Positions 22,335 through 31,092 of a stretch of DNA of 38,496 nt are shown piece after piece. Origin of the DNA: JAXGRD01 sp050946655. GTDB lineage: Bacteria > Bacillota > Clostridia > Peptostreptococcales > Anaerovoracaceae. Location of the stretch: the NCBI GenBank assembly GCA_050946655.1, contig JBMNVE010000008.1:1-38496 (forward strand), written 5' to 3'. The stretch's first letter is position 1; the number at the start of each line of letters is the position of its first letter. The notes below the pieces were generated by a model that made no database searches, was not told the DNA's origin, and worked only from the letters and a program-made list of their open reading frames with translations. The position numbers were made by a program, and so were the translations under genes.

Positions 22335-23780
22335 CTAAAGGATGTATCGATCCAAGTCTTCCGGTTTGATTTTTTCGATGAACTTCTCTTTCACATACTC
22401 TCTGTCCAAAATGATTTTCTCTTCTTCCATTTCGGGAATATTGAAGGAGATGTCCTCCAGCAGTTTCTCCAGGATGGTGTGCAGTCTTCTTGCACCGATG
22501 TTTTCCGTCTGCTCATTCATGAGGAAGGCCATGTGAGCGATCTCCTCAATGGCATCCTCGGCAAATTCGATCCCTATCCCTTCCGTCTCCAACAGCGCCT
22601 TGTGTTGCTTCAAAAGGGCGTTTTCAGGGACTGTAAGAATCTTCAGGAATGTCTCCTCCGTCAAGTTATCCAGCTCAACGCGAATGGGGAATCGTCCCTG
22701 TAGTTCGGGAATCAGGTCCGTGGGTTTGGCCGTGTGAAAAGCACCTGCACCGATGAAGAGGATGTGATCGGTCTTTACCGGTCCATGCTTGGTGTTGATG
22801 ACGCTTCCCTCTACGATGGGAAGAATATCCCTCTGGACACCTTCTCTGGACACGTCAGCCCCGGATCTGTAGCCTCCGCCGGAAGCGATCTTGTCGATCT
22901 CATCAATAAAGATGATCCCATTCTGCTCGGCGTTTTCCAGTGCGTCCTCCGTCACCTGGTCCATATCTATCAGGTTCTGTGCCTCTTCTTCCCTGAGGAT
23001 CTTTCGCGCATCCTTGACCTTCACCTTCTTGTTCTTCGTCTTTTGGGGCATCATATCCCCAAAGATATTTCCGATGGCGATGCCCATGCCCTCATTGCTC
23101 ATATCCAGCTGGTTTCCCTTGGGCGTATCCGCCACTTCTATCTCGATGTACTGCTCTTCCAGCTTTCCTTCCTTAAGTTGCTGCCTGACCTGCTCTCTGG
23201 CAAGTTCCAAATCTTCTTTACCTGCGCCTTCTTCCGTCTCCTGCTTTTTTTGCTGGCTTTCTTCATACTCCTGTTTCTGGCTCTTGTATCCGCCGGAGTT
23301 TAAAATGAAATCAAAAGGTGTCCCGCCGGTACTTCCCGCAGCTTTCTTCTTTCCACCCGGAATGATGGCTTCGATGATCTTCTCTTCAGCGATCTCTTCG
23401 GCCACGGCATATTTTTCTTCCAGCCTGCTCTGCTTGGTGATGCGAATGGACGCTTCCACCAGGTCCCTCACCATGGAGTCAACATCTCTTCCCACATAGC
23501 CCACTTCCGTAAACTTAGTGGCCTCCACTTTGACAAAGGGTGCATCCATGAGCTTAGCCAGCCTTCTTGCGATCTCCGTCTTCCCTACTCCCGTGGGTCC
23601 CATCATGAGGATGTTTTTGGGAGTGATCTCCTCTCGCATCTCCTCGGAAAGAAGGCTCCTTCGATATCTGTTTCGAAGAGCGATCGCCACCGACTTCTTG
23701 GCTTCATCCTGTCCGATAATATATTTATCCAGCGCCTCAACGATTTCTTTTGGCGTCATATTGTATAGTGTGTTTGCCAT
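22335..23780 (-). CDS. hslU: HslU (ClpY) ATPase of the HslVU protease
   Basis: An AAA+ unfoldase that feeds protein substrates to HslV. The 481-residue protein has PKEIVEALDKYIIGQ at the N-terminus, Walker A GPTGVGKTE (61-69), the pore loop GYVGRDV (94-100), an insertion (I) domain of highly charged sequence (about 110-270), Walker B with IDEIDKIA, and sensor motif GARRLHTILE near the end; the C-terminus (DRYIL) is the family's docking tail that opens HslV. Slightly longer than the average because the I domain is enlarged. Strong ribosome binding site; 10 bp after hslV. Confidence 0.97.
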   Translation of the reverse strand: MANTLYNMTPKEIVEALDKYIIGQDEAKKSVAIALRNRYRRSLLSEEMREEITPKNILMMGPTGVGKTEIARRLAKLMDAPFVKVEATKFTEVGYVGRDVDSMVRDLVEASIRITKQSRLEEKYAVAEEIAEEKIIEAIIPGGKKKAAGSTGGTPFDFILNSGGYKSQKQEYEESQQKKQETEEGAGKEDLELAREQVRQQLKEGKLEEQYIEIEVADTPKGNQLDMSNEGMGIAIGNIFGDMMPQKTKNKKVKVKDARKILREEEAQNLIDMDQVTEDALENAEQNGIIFIDEIDKIASGGGYRSGADVSREGVQRDILPIVEGSVINTKHGPVKTDHILFIGAGAFHTAKPTDLIPELQGRFPIRVELDNLTEETFLKILTVPENALLKQHKALLETEGIGIEFAEDAIEEIAHMAFLMNEQTENIGARRLHTILEKLLEDISFNIPEMEEEKIILDREYVKEKFIEKIKPEDLDRYIL

Positions 23781-23790
23781 TTTTCCCTCC

Positions 23791-24330
23791 TTACAGTTTC
23801 TCTACGGAAATATGATCGTTGGTATACACGCAGATGGATGCCGCAACGGTGAGGGCCTCCCTGCAAATCTCTTCCGCAGTCATTTCTGTGTGATTGAACA
23901 AGGCATTGGCTGCTGCGTAGGCGTAATTTCCACCGGAACCGATGGCCACAAAATTCTGGTCCGGCTCTATCACCTCACCGTTCCCGGAAATCAGGAGCAT
24001 GGCCTCCTTGTCCGCCACGATCATTAAAGCTTCCAGGTTCCGCATCACCTTATCCGTTCTCCAAAGCTGTGCCAAAGCAACGGCTGCCCTCTTCAGGTTG
24101 CCTGCGTGCTCCTCCAGCTTGTCTTCAAATTTTTCTCTCAAGGAAAAAGCATCGGCCACAGATCCGGCAAATCCCACTAAAACAGAGTTCTTATATATTT
24201 TCTGCACTTTCTTTGCACCGGTCTTCATGATGGCTTTTTCGCCCATGGTCACCTGACCGTCTCCGGCAATGCAAACGTCATTCTCGCTTCTTCTCACAGC
24301 AACGATAGTCGTCGCATGAAATCCTTCCAT
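23791..24330 (-). CDS. hslV: HslV (ClpQ) peptidase of the HslVU protease
   Basis: The threonine-type peptidase chamber of HslVU. The 179-residue protein starts MEGFHA before TTIVAV, so a six-residue propeptide would be removed to expose the catalytic threonine. GDGQVTMGE, GFAGSVADAF, WRTDKVMRNLEAL, ISGNGEV and AIGSGGNYA are the family's core motifs. Residue 2 is Glu rather than the Ser of B. subtilis ClpQ, so the unusual serine mechanism proposed there is not expected. It has GGGAGG before the ATG and directly follows topA. Confidence 0.96.
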   Translation of the reverse strand: MEGFHATTIVAVRRSENDVCIAGDGQVTMGEKAIMKTGAKKVQKIYKNSVLVGFAGSVADAFSLREKFEDKLEEHAGNLKRAAVALAQLWRTDKVMRNLEALMIVADKEAMLLISGNGEVIEPDQNFVAIGSGGNYAYAAANALFNHTEMTAEEICREALTVAASICVYTNDHISVEKL

Positions 24331-24346
24331 TGATTATACCTCCCTA

Positions 24347-26446
24347 TTATTCTTTGTGGTCACACTCCTTATTGGAGCATGCATATTGGCTGTTTTTCAG
24401 TTTCTTTTCCATCAAAAGGGATCCACATTTGGGACACTGTTTATCGATGGGTTTGTTCCAGTATAGATTATTGCAGTTTGGATATCCGGAACATCCATAG
24501 AACAGCCTTCCCTTTTTGCTCTTTCTTTGAACGATGTCCTTCCCGCAAAGGGGACATGCCACCCCTGTAGATTTTACTATGGGCTTAGTATTTTTGCAAT
24601 CCGGATAGCCGGTGCATGCCAAGAACTCGCCGAACCTCCCTTGTTTGATAGCCATTGGCTTGCCGCACAGTTGACATTTTTCGTCGGTGATCTGCTCCTT
24701 CACCTCAATCTTTTCAATGCTCTCATCAGCATGCTTCAGTTCTTTTTCAAAGCCTTTATAGAAATCCCTGATGATGCTCTTCCACTGGATATCTTCTACT
24801 TCCACCCCGTCCAGACGATTTTCCATTTCAGCGGTAAAGCCGGCATCCACGATCTCTTTGAAGTACTCTTCCATCATCTGAGTCACGATGAAGCCCAGCT
24901 CTGTGGGCACCAGAGATTTCTTCTCCCTGGATACGTATTTTCGGTCCACCAACGTGCCCACAATGGGAGCATATGTGCTGGGACGCCCGATCTCCTTTTC
25001 TTCCAGATTCTTGATGAGGGATGCCTCGGTAAATCTGGCCGGAGGCTGAGTAAAGCTCTGCTCTCCTTTCACGTCGGTGGCCTTGGGTGTTTCCCCCTTT
25101 TCCAAAGGCGGAAGTAGCTTGTCCTCATCCCGAGCATCCACGGAATACACCTTTAGGAAGCCGTCAAACTGCAACTGTGAGCCCGTCGCCCTAAAGAGGT
25201 AATCCCTGTTGAGAATGTCCACAGACATGGCCGAGTATCGCGCAACAGCCATCTGGCTGGCCATAAACCTTGACCAGATGAGGCGGTAGAGCTGATACTG
25301 CTCACGGGTGAGGGAAGCCTTGATGGTTTCCGGATCCAACTCCGTATAGCTGGGCCTAATGGCTTCGTGGGCATCTTGGATGTCCTTCTTTTTGTTGGAG
25401 TAAATATTGTTTCCCACATAGTTTTTGCCGAAGTTCTCCAGGATGTACCCCTTGGCTGCCGCTGCGGCTTCCTCTGAGATCCGAACGGAGTCGGTCCTGA
25501 TATAGGTGACCAGGCCCACGGTCCCTTTTCCTTTGATGTCCACCCCTTCATAGAGCTGTTGTGCAACAAACATGGTTTTCTTGGTATTGAAGTTCAGCTT
25601 CACCGATGCATCCTGTTGCAGGCTGCTGGTAGTAAAAGGCGGTGAAGGCTTTCTCTTTCTTTCCCTCTCCGCCACCGCATCTATGACGAAGGTACCCTTT
25701 TTGATTTCATCTAAAACACTGTCCGCCTTTTCTTTATCGTGGATGGACAGTTTCTTTCCCTTATGTTTCAGCAGTTTTGCCGCCCAGGGCATCTCCTTCT
25801 CAAAGTATGCCGTAATGGTCCAATATTCTTCCGGCACGAAAGCTTGAATTTCTTTTTCTCTATCGCATATGATCTTCAGTGCCGCCGACTGCACCCTTCC
25901 CGCAGAAAGCCCTCTTCTAACCTTTCGCCACAGAAGGGGGCTGATCTGGTAACCCACCAATCGGTCCAATACCCTTCTGGCCTGCTGAGCATCCACCAGT
26001 TTCATATCGATGGGCCGTGGGTTTTTGATGGCTTCCTGTACGGCATTCTTGGTGATTTCATGAAACACGATCCTGCAGGGTTCGTCTCGGTCAATGTCCA
26101 GCAGAAAGGCCAAATGCCAGGAAATGGCTTCCCCTTCCCGGTCCGGGTCAGTGGCCAGGTAGATCTTGCTGGCGTTTTTTGCCTCTTTTCGCAAGCTCTT
26201 GATCACATCTCCCTTGCCTCTGATGGAGATATACTCCGGCTCAAAGTCGTTCTCTATATTTACACCGATCTTGCTCTTGGGAAGATCACGAACATGGCCT
26301 ACCGATGCCACGACTTTATACCTGCTCCCCAAAAACTTTCCAATGGTCTTTGCTTTCGATGGCGATTCTACGATCACTAATATTTTTTTTGGTGCTGCTT
26401 TTTTCTTTCCTGTTTTGCTTCCGACTGTCTTCTTCGTCGCTGCCAT
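24347..26446 (-). CDS. topA: DNA topoisomerase I
   Basis: Relaxes negative supercoils behind moving polymerases. The 699-residue protein has a basic Lys-rich N-terminus, the Toprim domain (IVESPSKAKTIGKFLG, acidic triad in ATDPDREGEA at 98-107), the catalytic tyrosine Y315 in TYIRTDS, and the C-terminal region with three zinc ribbons (CQLCG...CTGYPDC, CPLCG...CSGYPNC, CPKCG...CSNKEC). The ATG at 26446 is preceded by GGAGGG at six bases; the longer frame to 26485 has no ribosome binding site. It has its own promoter in the gap after dprA. Confidence 0.97.
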   Translation of the reverse strand: MAATKKTVGSKTGKKKAAPKKILVIVESPSKAKTIGKFLGSRYKVVASVGHVRDLPKSKIGVNIENDFEPEYISIRGKGDVIKSLRKEAKNASKIYLATDPDREGEAISWHLAFLLDIDRDEPCRIVFHEITKNAVQEAIKNPRPIDMKLVDAQQARRVLDRLVGYQISPLLWRKVRRGLSAGRVQSAALKIICDREKEIQAFVPEEYWTITAYFEKEMPWAAKLLKHKGKKLSIHDKEKADSVLDEIKKGTFVIDAVAERERKRKPSPPFTTSSLQQDASVKLNFNTKKTMFVAQQLYEGVDIKGKGTVGLVTYIRTDSVRISEEAAAAAKGYILENFGKNYVGNNIYSNKKKDIQDAHEAIRPSYTELDPETIKASLTREQYQLYRLIWSRFMASQMAVARYSAMSVDILNRDYLFRATGSQLQFDGFLKVYSVDARDEDKLLPPLEKGETPKATDVKGEQSFTQPPARFTEASLIKNLEEKEIGRPSTYAPIVGTLVDRKYVSREKKSLVPTELGFIVTQMMEEYFKEIVDAGFTAEMENRLDGVEVEDIQWKSIIRDFYKGFEKELKHADESIEKIEVKEQITDEKCQLCGKPMAIKQGRFGEFLACTGYPDCKNTKPIVKSTGVACPLCGKDIVQRKSKKGRLFYGCSGYPNCNNLYWNKPIDKQCPKCGSLLMEKKLKNSQYACSNKECDHKE

Positions 26447-26487
26447 CCAATTCCCTCCATCATTATTACGTTTTCTTATAAACACAA

Positions 26488-26515
26488 ATTATATCCCAAA
26501 TCTATTATTTTGCAA
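26488..26515 (-). promoter_or_regulatory. Promoter for topA (and hslVU)
   Basis: On the minus strand: -35 TTGCAA (26510-26515), 16-base spacer, -10 TATAAT (26488-26493). The -35 overlaps the end of dprA. Confidence 0.7.
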
Positions 26516-27359
26516 CAAAAACCTTTCCCAAGGCTGTATGGGTGATCCCCTTCATTTCCAATATGGTAACAATGCCACTGGTTTTTCCTATGGGAAATCC
26601 CAGTATCCGGGAGAGATCGTCCAAGGACAGCTCTCCCTGTTTTTTCAGTACCTGCAACACTTTTTTCTCGTCTTCACCCAAATTCTCCTCTACGGCCTGT
26701 TCCGATTTTTGCTCCACCCCTAAATCTCTCAGCAGATCATCGGGAATGACAAGTGGAGTTGCCCCGTCTCTTAGAAGCAAGTTCACGCCTAAACTGTATT
26801 TGCTGTTGATGTTTCCCGGGACTGCATATACTCCCCGGCCTTGATCTCCTCCATGAGCTGCCGTGATCAACGCACCGCTGTTGATCCCTGCCTCAACGAC
26901 GATCACAGCTTCTGAAAGACCGCTGATGATTCTGTTCCTTGCAGGAAAGGAATATCTGGTTCCGGTAAACCCCAAGGGATATTCGGATATCAATAGTCCC
27001 TCCCTTTCTATTCGATCTTTTAAATTCCTATTGTGGACCGGATAAACAACATCCAGTCCGCAGCCCAATACGGCGATGGTCTTTCCCTTTCCTTTCAATG
27101 CTCCTCGGTGAGCACAAGCATCGATTCCCAGGGCCAGGCCGCTGACCACAGTCAGTCCTCCCGCCGCAGACACTTCTCCCAGTTTCTCTCCGGCCCACCT
27201 TCCGTATTCCGTCATCTTTCTCGATCCGACGATGGCCACACATCTGGATCGGAGGAGATCCACATTTCCTGCACAGTACAGTTTCTTTGGCGGATCCTTG
27301 ATTTCTTTCAGCAACGGCGGATAGACACTATCCCCAATGCCGATTTCCCGGACATTCAT
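26505..27359 (-). CDS. dprA: DNA-processing protein DprA (Smf)
   Basis: Binds incoming single-stranded DNA and loads RecA during natural transformation. The 284-residue protein has a Rossmann core with CVAIVGSRKMTEYG, VVSGLALGIDACAHRGAL, IAVLGCGLDVVYP, SEYPLG, FPARNRIISGLSEAVIVVEA and SGALITAAHGGDQGRGVYAVPG, then a C-terminal winged-helix domain (about 220-284). It begins at ATG 27359, overlapping the comM stop (ATGA). The longer frame to 27416 has no sensible start. Grouped with comM and yraN, as in many Firmicutes; natural competence is possible but not shown. Confidence 0.95.
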   Translation of the reverse strand: MNVREIGIGDSVYPPLLKEIKDPPKKLYCAGNVDLLRSRCVAIVGSRKMTEYGRWAGEKLGEVSAAGGLTVVSGLALGIDACAHRGALKGKGKTIAVLGCGLDVVYPVHNRNLKDRIEREGLLISEYPLGFTGTRYSFPARNRIISGLSEAVIVVEAGINSGALITAAHGGDQGRGVYAVPGNINSKYSLGVNLLLRDGATPLVIPDDLLRDLGVEQKSEQAVEENLGEDEKKVLQVLKKQGELSLDDLSRILGFPIGKTSGIVTILEMKGITHTALGKVFVAK

Positions 27360-28891
27360 CCACCGGCTCCCTTCCTGACCCCCCTGTACTGGAGAGCTTC
27401 TGCGATATGCTCCCAAAGGATTTCTTTTTTCCCCTCTATGTCCGCAATGGTTCGCGCGATCTTCACCGTCTTGTGACAGGTCCGCATGGACAGACCCAGC
27501 CCTCTGTAAGCCTCAGCCAAGAGTTTCTCCTCTTCCCTGCCCAGTTTGCAGTAGCTCTGCAACTCCCTTGGCCCGAGCTGACCATTGAGCAACATCCGGG
27601 AAGGGCTTTTTTCTCCGTACCGCAACCTCTGCATCTCCCTTGCCCTTATCACCATTTTTCGCATCTCCTTGGAACTCATGGAAGCTTCCCCCTCTTTTAC
27701 TTCTACAGGGCCTCGTGCTACCCTGATATGCAGATCGATCCGATCCAAAAAAGGAAGAGCCAGCTTTTTTTCATACTTGGCAAGTTCCAAAGCGCTGCAG
27801 GTACAGCGATCAGGTGCTTCTTCAAGGTATCCGCATTTGCAGGGATTGCTGGCTGCCACAAAGATCACCTTCCCCGGAAAGATGGCGGCGCCGCCCTGTC
27901 TTGCCACCACTACCCTTTCTTCTTCCAGTGGCTGGCGAAGTGCGTCTAAAACTCTACTTTCAAATTGTGCCAGTTCATCGAGAAACAATACGCCACGATG
28001 AGCCAGAGAAAATTCCCCCGGTTGAGGATAACTGCCGCCACCCAGCAGGCCTGCCACGGTCACCGTGTGATGGGGGTAGCGAAAAGGTCTTTTCTCTATG
28101 AGCGGCAATTCTTCACTGAGGAGACCTGCCACGGAATAAATGTTGGTTACTTCCACCATTTCCGCAAAGGACATGGGCGGTAGGATGGTGGGAAGACGCC
28201 TTGCCATCATCGTCTTGCCCACCCCGGGACTCCCCCTCATCCATAGTCCGTGACCACCGGCCGCGCTGATGATCATGGCTCGCTTTACGCTTTCCTGCCC
28301 ATAGACATCGGAAAAATCCACTGAAGCATTTTCCCCATTTCCATATCCTGTGACCTCTGTCTTTTGACAAAGGATATCCCTTTCCCCTTTGAGGAATCGG
28401 ATCACTTCCCCCAGGGTGGCTGCTCCGTATGTTTGGGTCTTCCGTTCCAGTGAAGCTTCCTCTTGATTCTTCTTGGGAAGGATCACCTTTCTTATCCCTT
28501 TCTGTGCTACTGTGGAAGTAAGGGGTAGAGCTCCCTTCACCGGAACCAACTTTCCGTCCAAGGACAGTTCCCCTAAGAAAGCCACCCCATCCAAAGCTGC
28601 CCGAGGGATTTCCCCCATGGAAGCCAGCAAGCCCACTGCTATGGGCAGGTCAAAATGACTGCCTTCCTTTCGCAGTTGAGCAGGGGAAAGATTCACCGTA
28701 ATCCGCCCCGCAGGGTAGGTATATCCTCCGTTGACCATGGCAGAGCGGACGCGATACCCGGATTCACGAATCGTCCTTCCGGCAAGGCCTACCAAGTTGT
28801 ATCCCGGAAACCCTCTAGCCAAGTCGACTTCCACCTTTACCAGGCTACCTTTCAGCCCAAAAAGTACGGCTGTGATCACCTTGGTCATCAT
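27356..28891 (-). CDS. Mg-chelatase-like AAA helicase ComM/YifB
   Basis: A branch-migration helicase that helps integrate transforming DNA. The 511-residue protein has the N-terminal YifB domain (GFPGYNLVGLAGRTIRES, ITVNLSPAQLRKEG, FDLPIAVGLL, FLGELSLDG), an AAA+ core with Walker A GSPGVGKT and Walker B LFLDELAQF, sensor ATRQPLEEE-like DALRQPLEEE, a zinc-like CNPCKCG segment, and the C-terminal Mg-chelatase helical domain (ARTIADIEG). I place the start at ATG 28891, where it overlaps the yraN stop (ATGA). No strong ribosome binding site is seen, which suggests translational coupling to yraN. Confidence 0.95.
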   Translation of the reverse strand: MMTKVITAVLFGLKGSLVKVEVDLARGFPGYNLVGLAGRTIRESGYRVRSAMVNGGYTYPAGRITVNLSPAQLRKEGSHFDLPIAVGLLASMGEIPRAALDGVAFLGELSLDGKLVPVKGALPLTSTVAQKGIRKVILPKKNQEEASLERKTQTYGAATLGEVIRFLKGERDILCQKTEVTGYGNGENASVDFSDVYGQESVKRAMIISAAGGHGLWMRGSPGVGKTMMARRLPTILPPMSFAEMVEVTNIYSVAGLLSEELPLIEKRPFRYPHHTVTVAGLLGGGSYPQPGEFSLAHRGVLFLDELAQFESRVLDALRQPLEEERVVVARQGGAAIFPGKVIFVAASNPCKCGYLEEAPDRCTCSALELAKYEKKLALPFLDRIDLHIRVARGPVEVKEGEASMSSKEMRKMVIRAREMQRLRYGEKSPSRMLLNGQLGPRELQSYCKLGREEEKLLAEAYRGLGLSMRTCHKTVKIARTIADIEGKKEILWEHIAEALQYRGVRKGAGG

Positions 28892-29244
28892 AGCTGCACC
28901 ACGCCTTTCAGATGATGGACCCACAATTTCATGGAAGTATAATATACCTCCACCACATCGAAGCGCACATTTACATCGGTCAAGGAATGGACAAGAACGT
29001 AGTGTTTCGCCGCATGCTGCATGCGGTACAGTTTTTCTTCTGTCACCGCTTCAGCCGGACGACCGAACTTCCCCGTGCTCCTAGTCTTCACTTCAACGAA
29101 GATCATTTCACCATGATTCTCCGCTACAATATCGATTTCACCCAACCTACATCTGTAGTTTCGCTCCAAAATATGGTATCCCTTTGCCTCCAGCATCTGT
29201 GCCGCTATTCCCTCTCCTTGCATCCCCAGTTCTCTATAGTCCAT
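28888..29244 (-). CDS. YraN family (UPF0102) nuclease-fold protein
   Basis: A 118-residue protein with the restriction-endonuclease-like fold of the YraN family: GEGIAAQMLEAKGYHILERN, the acidic pair in GEIDIVAE, and FVEVKTRS, which together form the D-x-ExK nuclease core; then FGRPAEAVTEEKLYRMQHAA. It probably cuts DNA, but the role is not known. The ATG at 29244 follows AGGAG by seven bases; the 38 extra residues of the longer frame lie in the promoter region. It is first in the yraN-comM-dprA group. Confidence 0.93.
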   Translation of the reverse strand: MDYRELGMQGEGIAAQMLEAKGYHILERNYRCRLGEIDIVAENHGEMIFVEVKTRSTGKFGRPAEAVTEEKLYRMQHAAKHYVLVHSLTDVNVRFDVVEVYYTSMKLWVHHLKGVVQL

Positions 29245-29293
29245 GATCCTACTCCTATGACCAGATTGGTAATTTTTACCATTGTTCCAGGTC

Positions 29294-29322
29294 AGTATAT
29301 CGGATTTTCCATATTTTGTCAA
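29294..29322 (-). promoter_or_regulatory. Promoter of yraN-comM-dprA
   Basis: On the minus strand: -35 TTGACA (29317-29322), 17-base spacer, -10 TATACT (29294-29299), giving a leader of about 43 nt. Confidence 0.85.
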
Positions 29323-29400
29323 TTTCATTTTTTTCTCACAATAAAATATACAGTGCAATCTATCTTCAAGAGACCGTGGTAAAACAGAACAAAAGCCCCT

Positions 29401-29415
29401 GTGTCATGATGACAC
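29401..29415. promoter_or_regulatory. 15-bp perfect palindrome, candidate operator
   Basis: GTGTCATGATGACAC is perfectly symmetric about its middle base. It lies about 80 bp upstream of the yraN -35 in a gene-free gap of 288 bp (29245-29532). It has no U-run on either strand, so it is not a terminator. The binding protein is unknown. Confidence 0.4.
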
Positions 29416-29481
29416 GTAACTTTGTCCTGTTGATGAATAAAGTATATACACTGTCCCAATATTTCCGATTTGCTGAAATTC

Positions 29482-29520
29482 AAAAAAAAACGGAGACGAC
29501 CTACATTTTTCATCGTCTCC
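29482..29520 (-). terminator. Terminator after the Cof-type hydrolase gene
   Basis: On the minus strand GGAGACGA pairs perfectly with TCGTCTCC around a 14-base loop and is followed by CG and then nine T. It is 12 bases after the stop codon. Confidence 0.93.
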
Positions 29521-29532
29521 CTGTCATATCCA

Positions 29533-30363
29533 TTATTCTCCCTGAAGGACAAATTTTTCAATGGCCATGGCCACGCCGTCCTCTTCGTTGGTCCCGGACA
29601 CAAAAACGGCCAGGTCTTTGATTACGTCCTTTGCATTTCCCACCGCAACGGGAACACCGGCCATCCTCAGCATGGATTCATCGTTGGGACTGTCCCCGCA
29701 CGCCATCACATGATCCTTATGGATGTCCAGTTTTTCGCATAATGCCTCTACTGCAGCACCCTTGCTGGTGGTGGCACCCCCGATCTCCCAGTTGTTATCA
29801 AAGGATGATGTCAAAGTAACGTCTTTAAGGGTCACCAGAACCTCCCACATGGCAGCCTTCTCCTCCATGGTGTCAAAGAAAATATTGATATTCTCAATGC
29901 AGGCCTTATTGCCACGCATAAAGTTCATCAAGCCCTCTGTAGGCCGCCGAGTACGCAGGACATAGTTCTTGCTCCTATGTATGGTGTTGCCCTCCAGAAC
30001 ATCTTCATACCACTTCTTTTCAATGTAGGCTCTTCCGTCTACGAAAACCTCCATCATGTGATCGTGATCCTCAAGGGTATCGGCAATGGCATCGATAGCA
30101 TGATCATCAATGCAATTGCTATAGATGGTCCGGCCCGTATGGAGCTCTCTGATCTGGGCCCCGTTGGAGGTGATAGCATATTGAAGACCGGGAAAGTCCA
30201 TGACTTCCGTGGGAAGAGCATCAAAGCACCGTCCGGTGGCGATAACTATGTTGACTCCCTTGGCCAGTGCTCCTTCCATGGCCTCCCTGGTTCTGGGTGA
30301 TAACCTTCCTTTCTTGTTCAGCGTCGTTCCGTCTAAATCTAAAGCGATCAGTTTTATGGTCAT
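29533..30363 (-). CDS. Cof-type HAD phosphatase
   Basis: A 276-residue HAD-superfamily hydrolase of the Cof (IIB) group, acting on sugar phosphates or similar small phosphorylated compounds. The nucleophile motif is DLDGT with Asp9; the second motif ATGR and STNGA-like TSNGAQIRE, third motif TTSKGAAVEAL, and fourth GDSPNDESML are in order, with the type IIB cap (about 85-190) between. The substrate cannot be read from sequence. The start overlaps the next gene (ATGA) and AGGAG lies at good distance, so it forms a two-gene operon with the MBL hydrolase. Confidence 0.92.
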   Translation of the reverse strand: MTIKLIALDLDGTTLNKKGRLSPRTREAMEGALAKGVNIVIATGRCFDALPTEVMDFPGLQYAITSNGAQIRELHTGRTIYSNCIDDHAIDAIADTLEDHDHMMEVFVDGRAYIEKKWYEDVLEGNTIHRSKNYVLRTRRPTEGLMNFMRGNKACIENINIFFDTMEEKAAMWEVLVTLKDVTLTSSFDNNWEIGGATTSKGAAVEALCEKLDIHKDHVMACGDSPNDESMLRMAGVPVAVGNAKDVIKDLAVFVSGTNEEDGVAMAIEKFVLQGE

Positions 30364-30956
30364 TTTAGTTCTCCTACAATATCCAAAAACTCCCTATTTA
30401 CTTGTCTGACATACTTCATGGTGCAGTGATCCCCGTGGCCGGGATAGATGGTGATCTCATTGGACCATTTATCGATGATATCTCTCATGGTAGCTTCCAT
30501 TTTTGCAGGATCTCCGTCATCCAAGTCCGTCCTGCCCAGATCCACGTTAAAGATGGTATCTCCCGTGAATGCCAGTTTGCTCTTCTCGGAGAAATAGCAA
30601 ACACCGCCTTCCGTATGTCCCGGTGTATGGATGACACGGATCTCTTCCCCTGATAGGTCAAAGACGTCCCCATCCTCCAGCAGGGTCACCGGCTCTGCAA
30701 ATCGGTCCGCATCAAGTCGGTGTAAATATACGGGGCAGCCGGTCTCATCGACGATCTTCTTTACCGCTCCCACGTGATCATGGTGGTGGTGGGTGAGAAG
30801 TATCCCTCTGAGGTTGAGTTTGTTCTCCTTTATGAAGTCCAGAAAGTTCATATGTTTATATCCCGGATCGATGACGAAGCAATCCCCTCCCTCTCTCTGA
30901 TAGATCACATATCCATTGCTTTGGTAGAGTCCTCCGATAAATCTCTTTATTTTCAT
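30360..30956 (-). CDS. Metallo-beta-lactamase-fold hydrolase (glyoxalase II-like)
   Basis: A 198-residue single-domain MBL-fold hydrolase. The dinuclear metal site is visible: HxHxDH at residues 56-61 (within THHHHDHVG), HTPGHTEGG, GDTIF and the final GHGDH. It resembles short hydroxyacylglutathione hydrolase-like or YcbL-type proteins; the usual C-terminal substrate domain of glyoxalase II is absent, so thioester substrate is only a guess. AAAGGA lies ten bases before the ATG. A promoter lies directly upstream, divergent from trkA. Confidence 0.9.
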   Translation of the reverse strand: MKIKRFIGGLYQSNGYVIYQREGGDCFVIDPGYKHMNFLDFIKENKLNLRGILLTHHHHDHVGAVKKIVDETGCPVYLHRLDADRFAEPVTLLEDGDVFDLSGEEIRVIHTPGHTEGGVCYFSEKSKLAFTGDTIFNVDLGRTDLDDGDPAKMEATMRDIIDKWSNEITIYPGHGDHCTMKYVRQVNREFLDIVGELK

Positions 30957-30987
30957 TTGATTCCATTCCTTTCTTCAACGTCATTCC

Positions 30988-31016
30988 ATTGTAGACGATT
31001 TCTGACACACTTGCAA
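30988..31016 (-). promoter_or_regulatory. Promoter for the MBL hydrolase-Cof operon
   Basis: On the minus strand: -35 TTGCAA (31011-31016), 17-base spacer, -10 TACAAT (30988-30993), giving a leader of about 25 nt. Confidence 0.72.
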
Positions 31017-31024
31017 ATAGTTGC

Positions 31025-31052
31025 TTGTAAAACGGGGAATAAGTGATACAAT
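31025..31052 (+). promoter_or_regulatory. Promoter of the trkA-trkH-trkH operon
   Basis: Plus strand: -35 TTGTAA (31025-31030), 16-base spacer, extended -10 TGATACAAT (-10 TACAAT at 31047-31052). The two divergent -35 boxes are only 8 bp apart. Confidence 0.7.
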
Positions 31053-31092
31053 GATTTCTGTATATGCGTGTGTAAGAGGGAAGGTAGAAACA

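Noticed and set aside
29467..29481. Possible second CodY box near the Cof terminator
   Set aside because: Only 11 of 15 matches and not placed near a promoter; expected by chance in AT-rich gaps.
29245..29481. Plus-strand promoter TTGTCC-17-TATACA at about 29431
   Set aside because: Weak boxes and no plus-strand gene or RNA structure downstream.
29325..29603. Minus-strand open frame across the Cof gene end and the gap
   Set aside because: Runs through a terminator hairpin and the yraN promoter; composition is not that of a protein. A possible ATG lies in the terminator itself.
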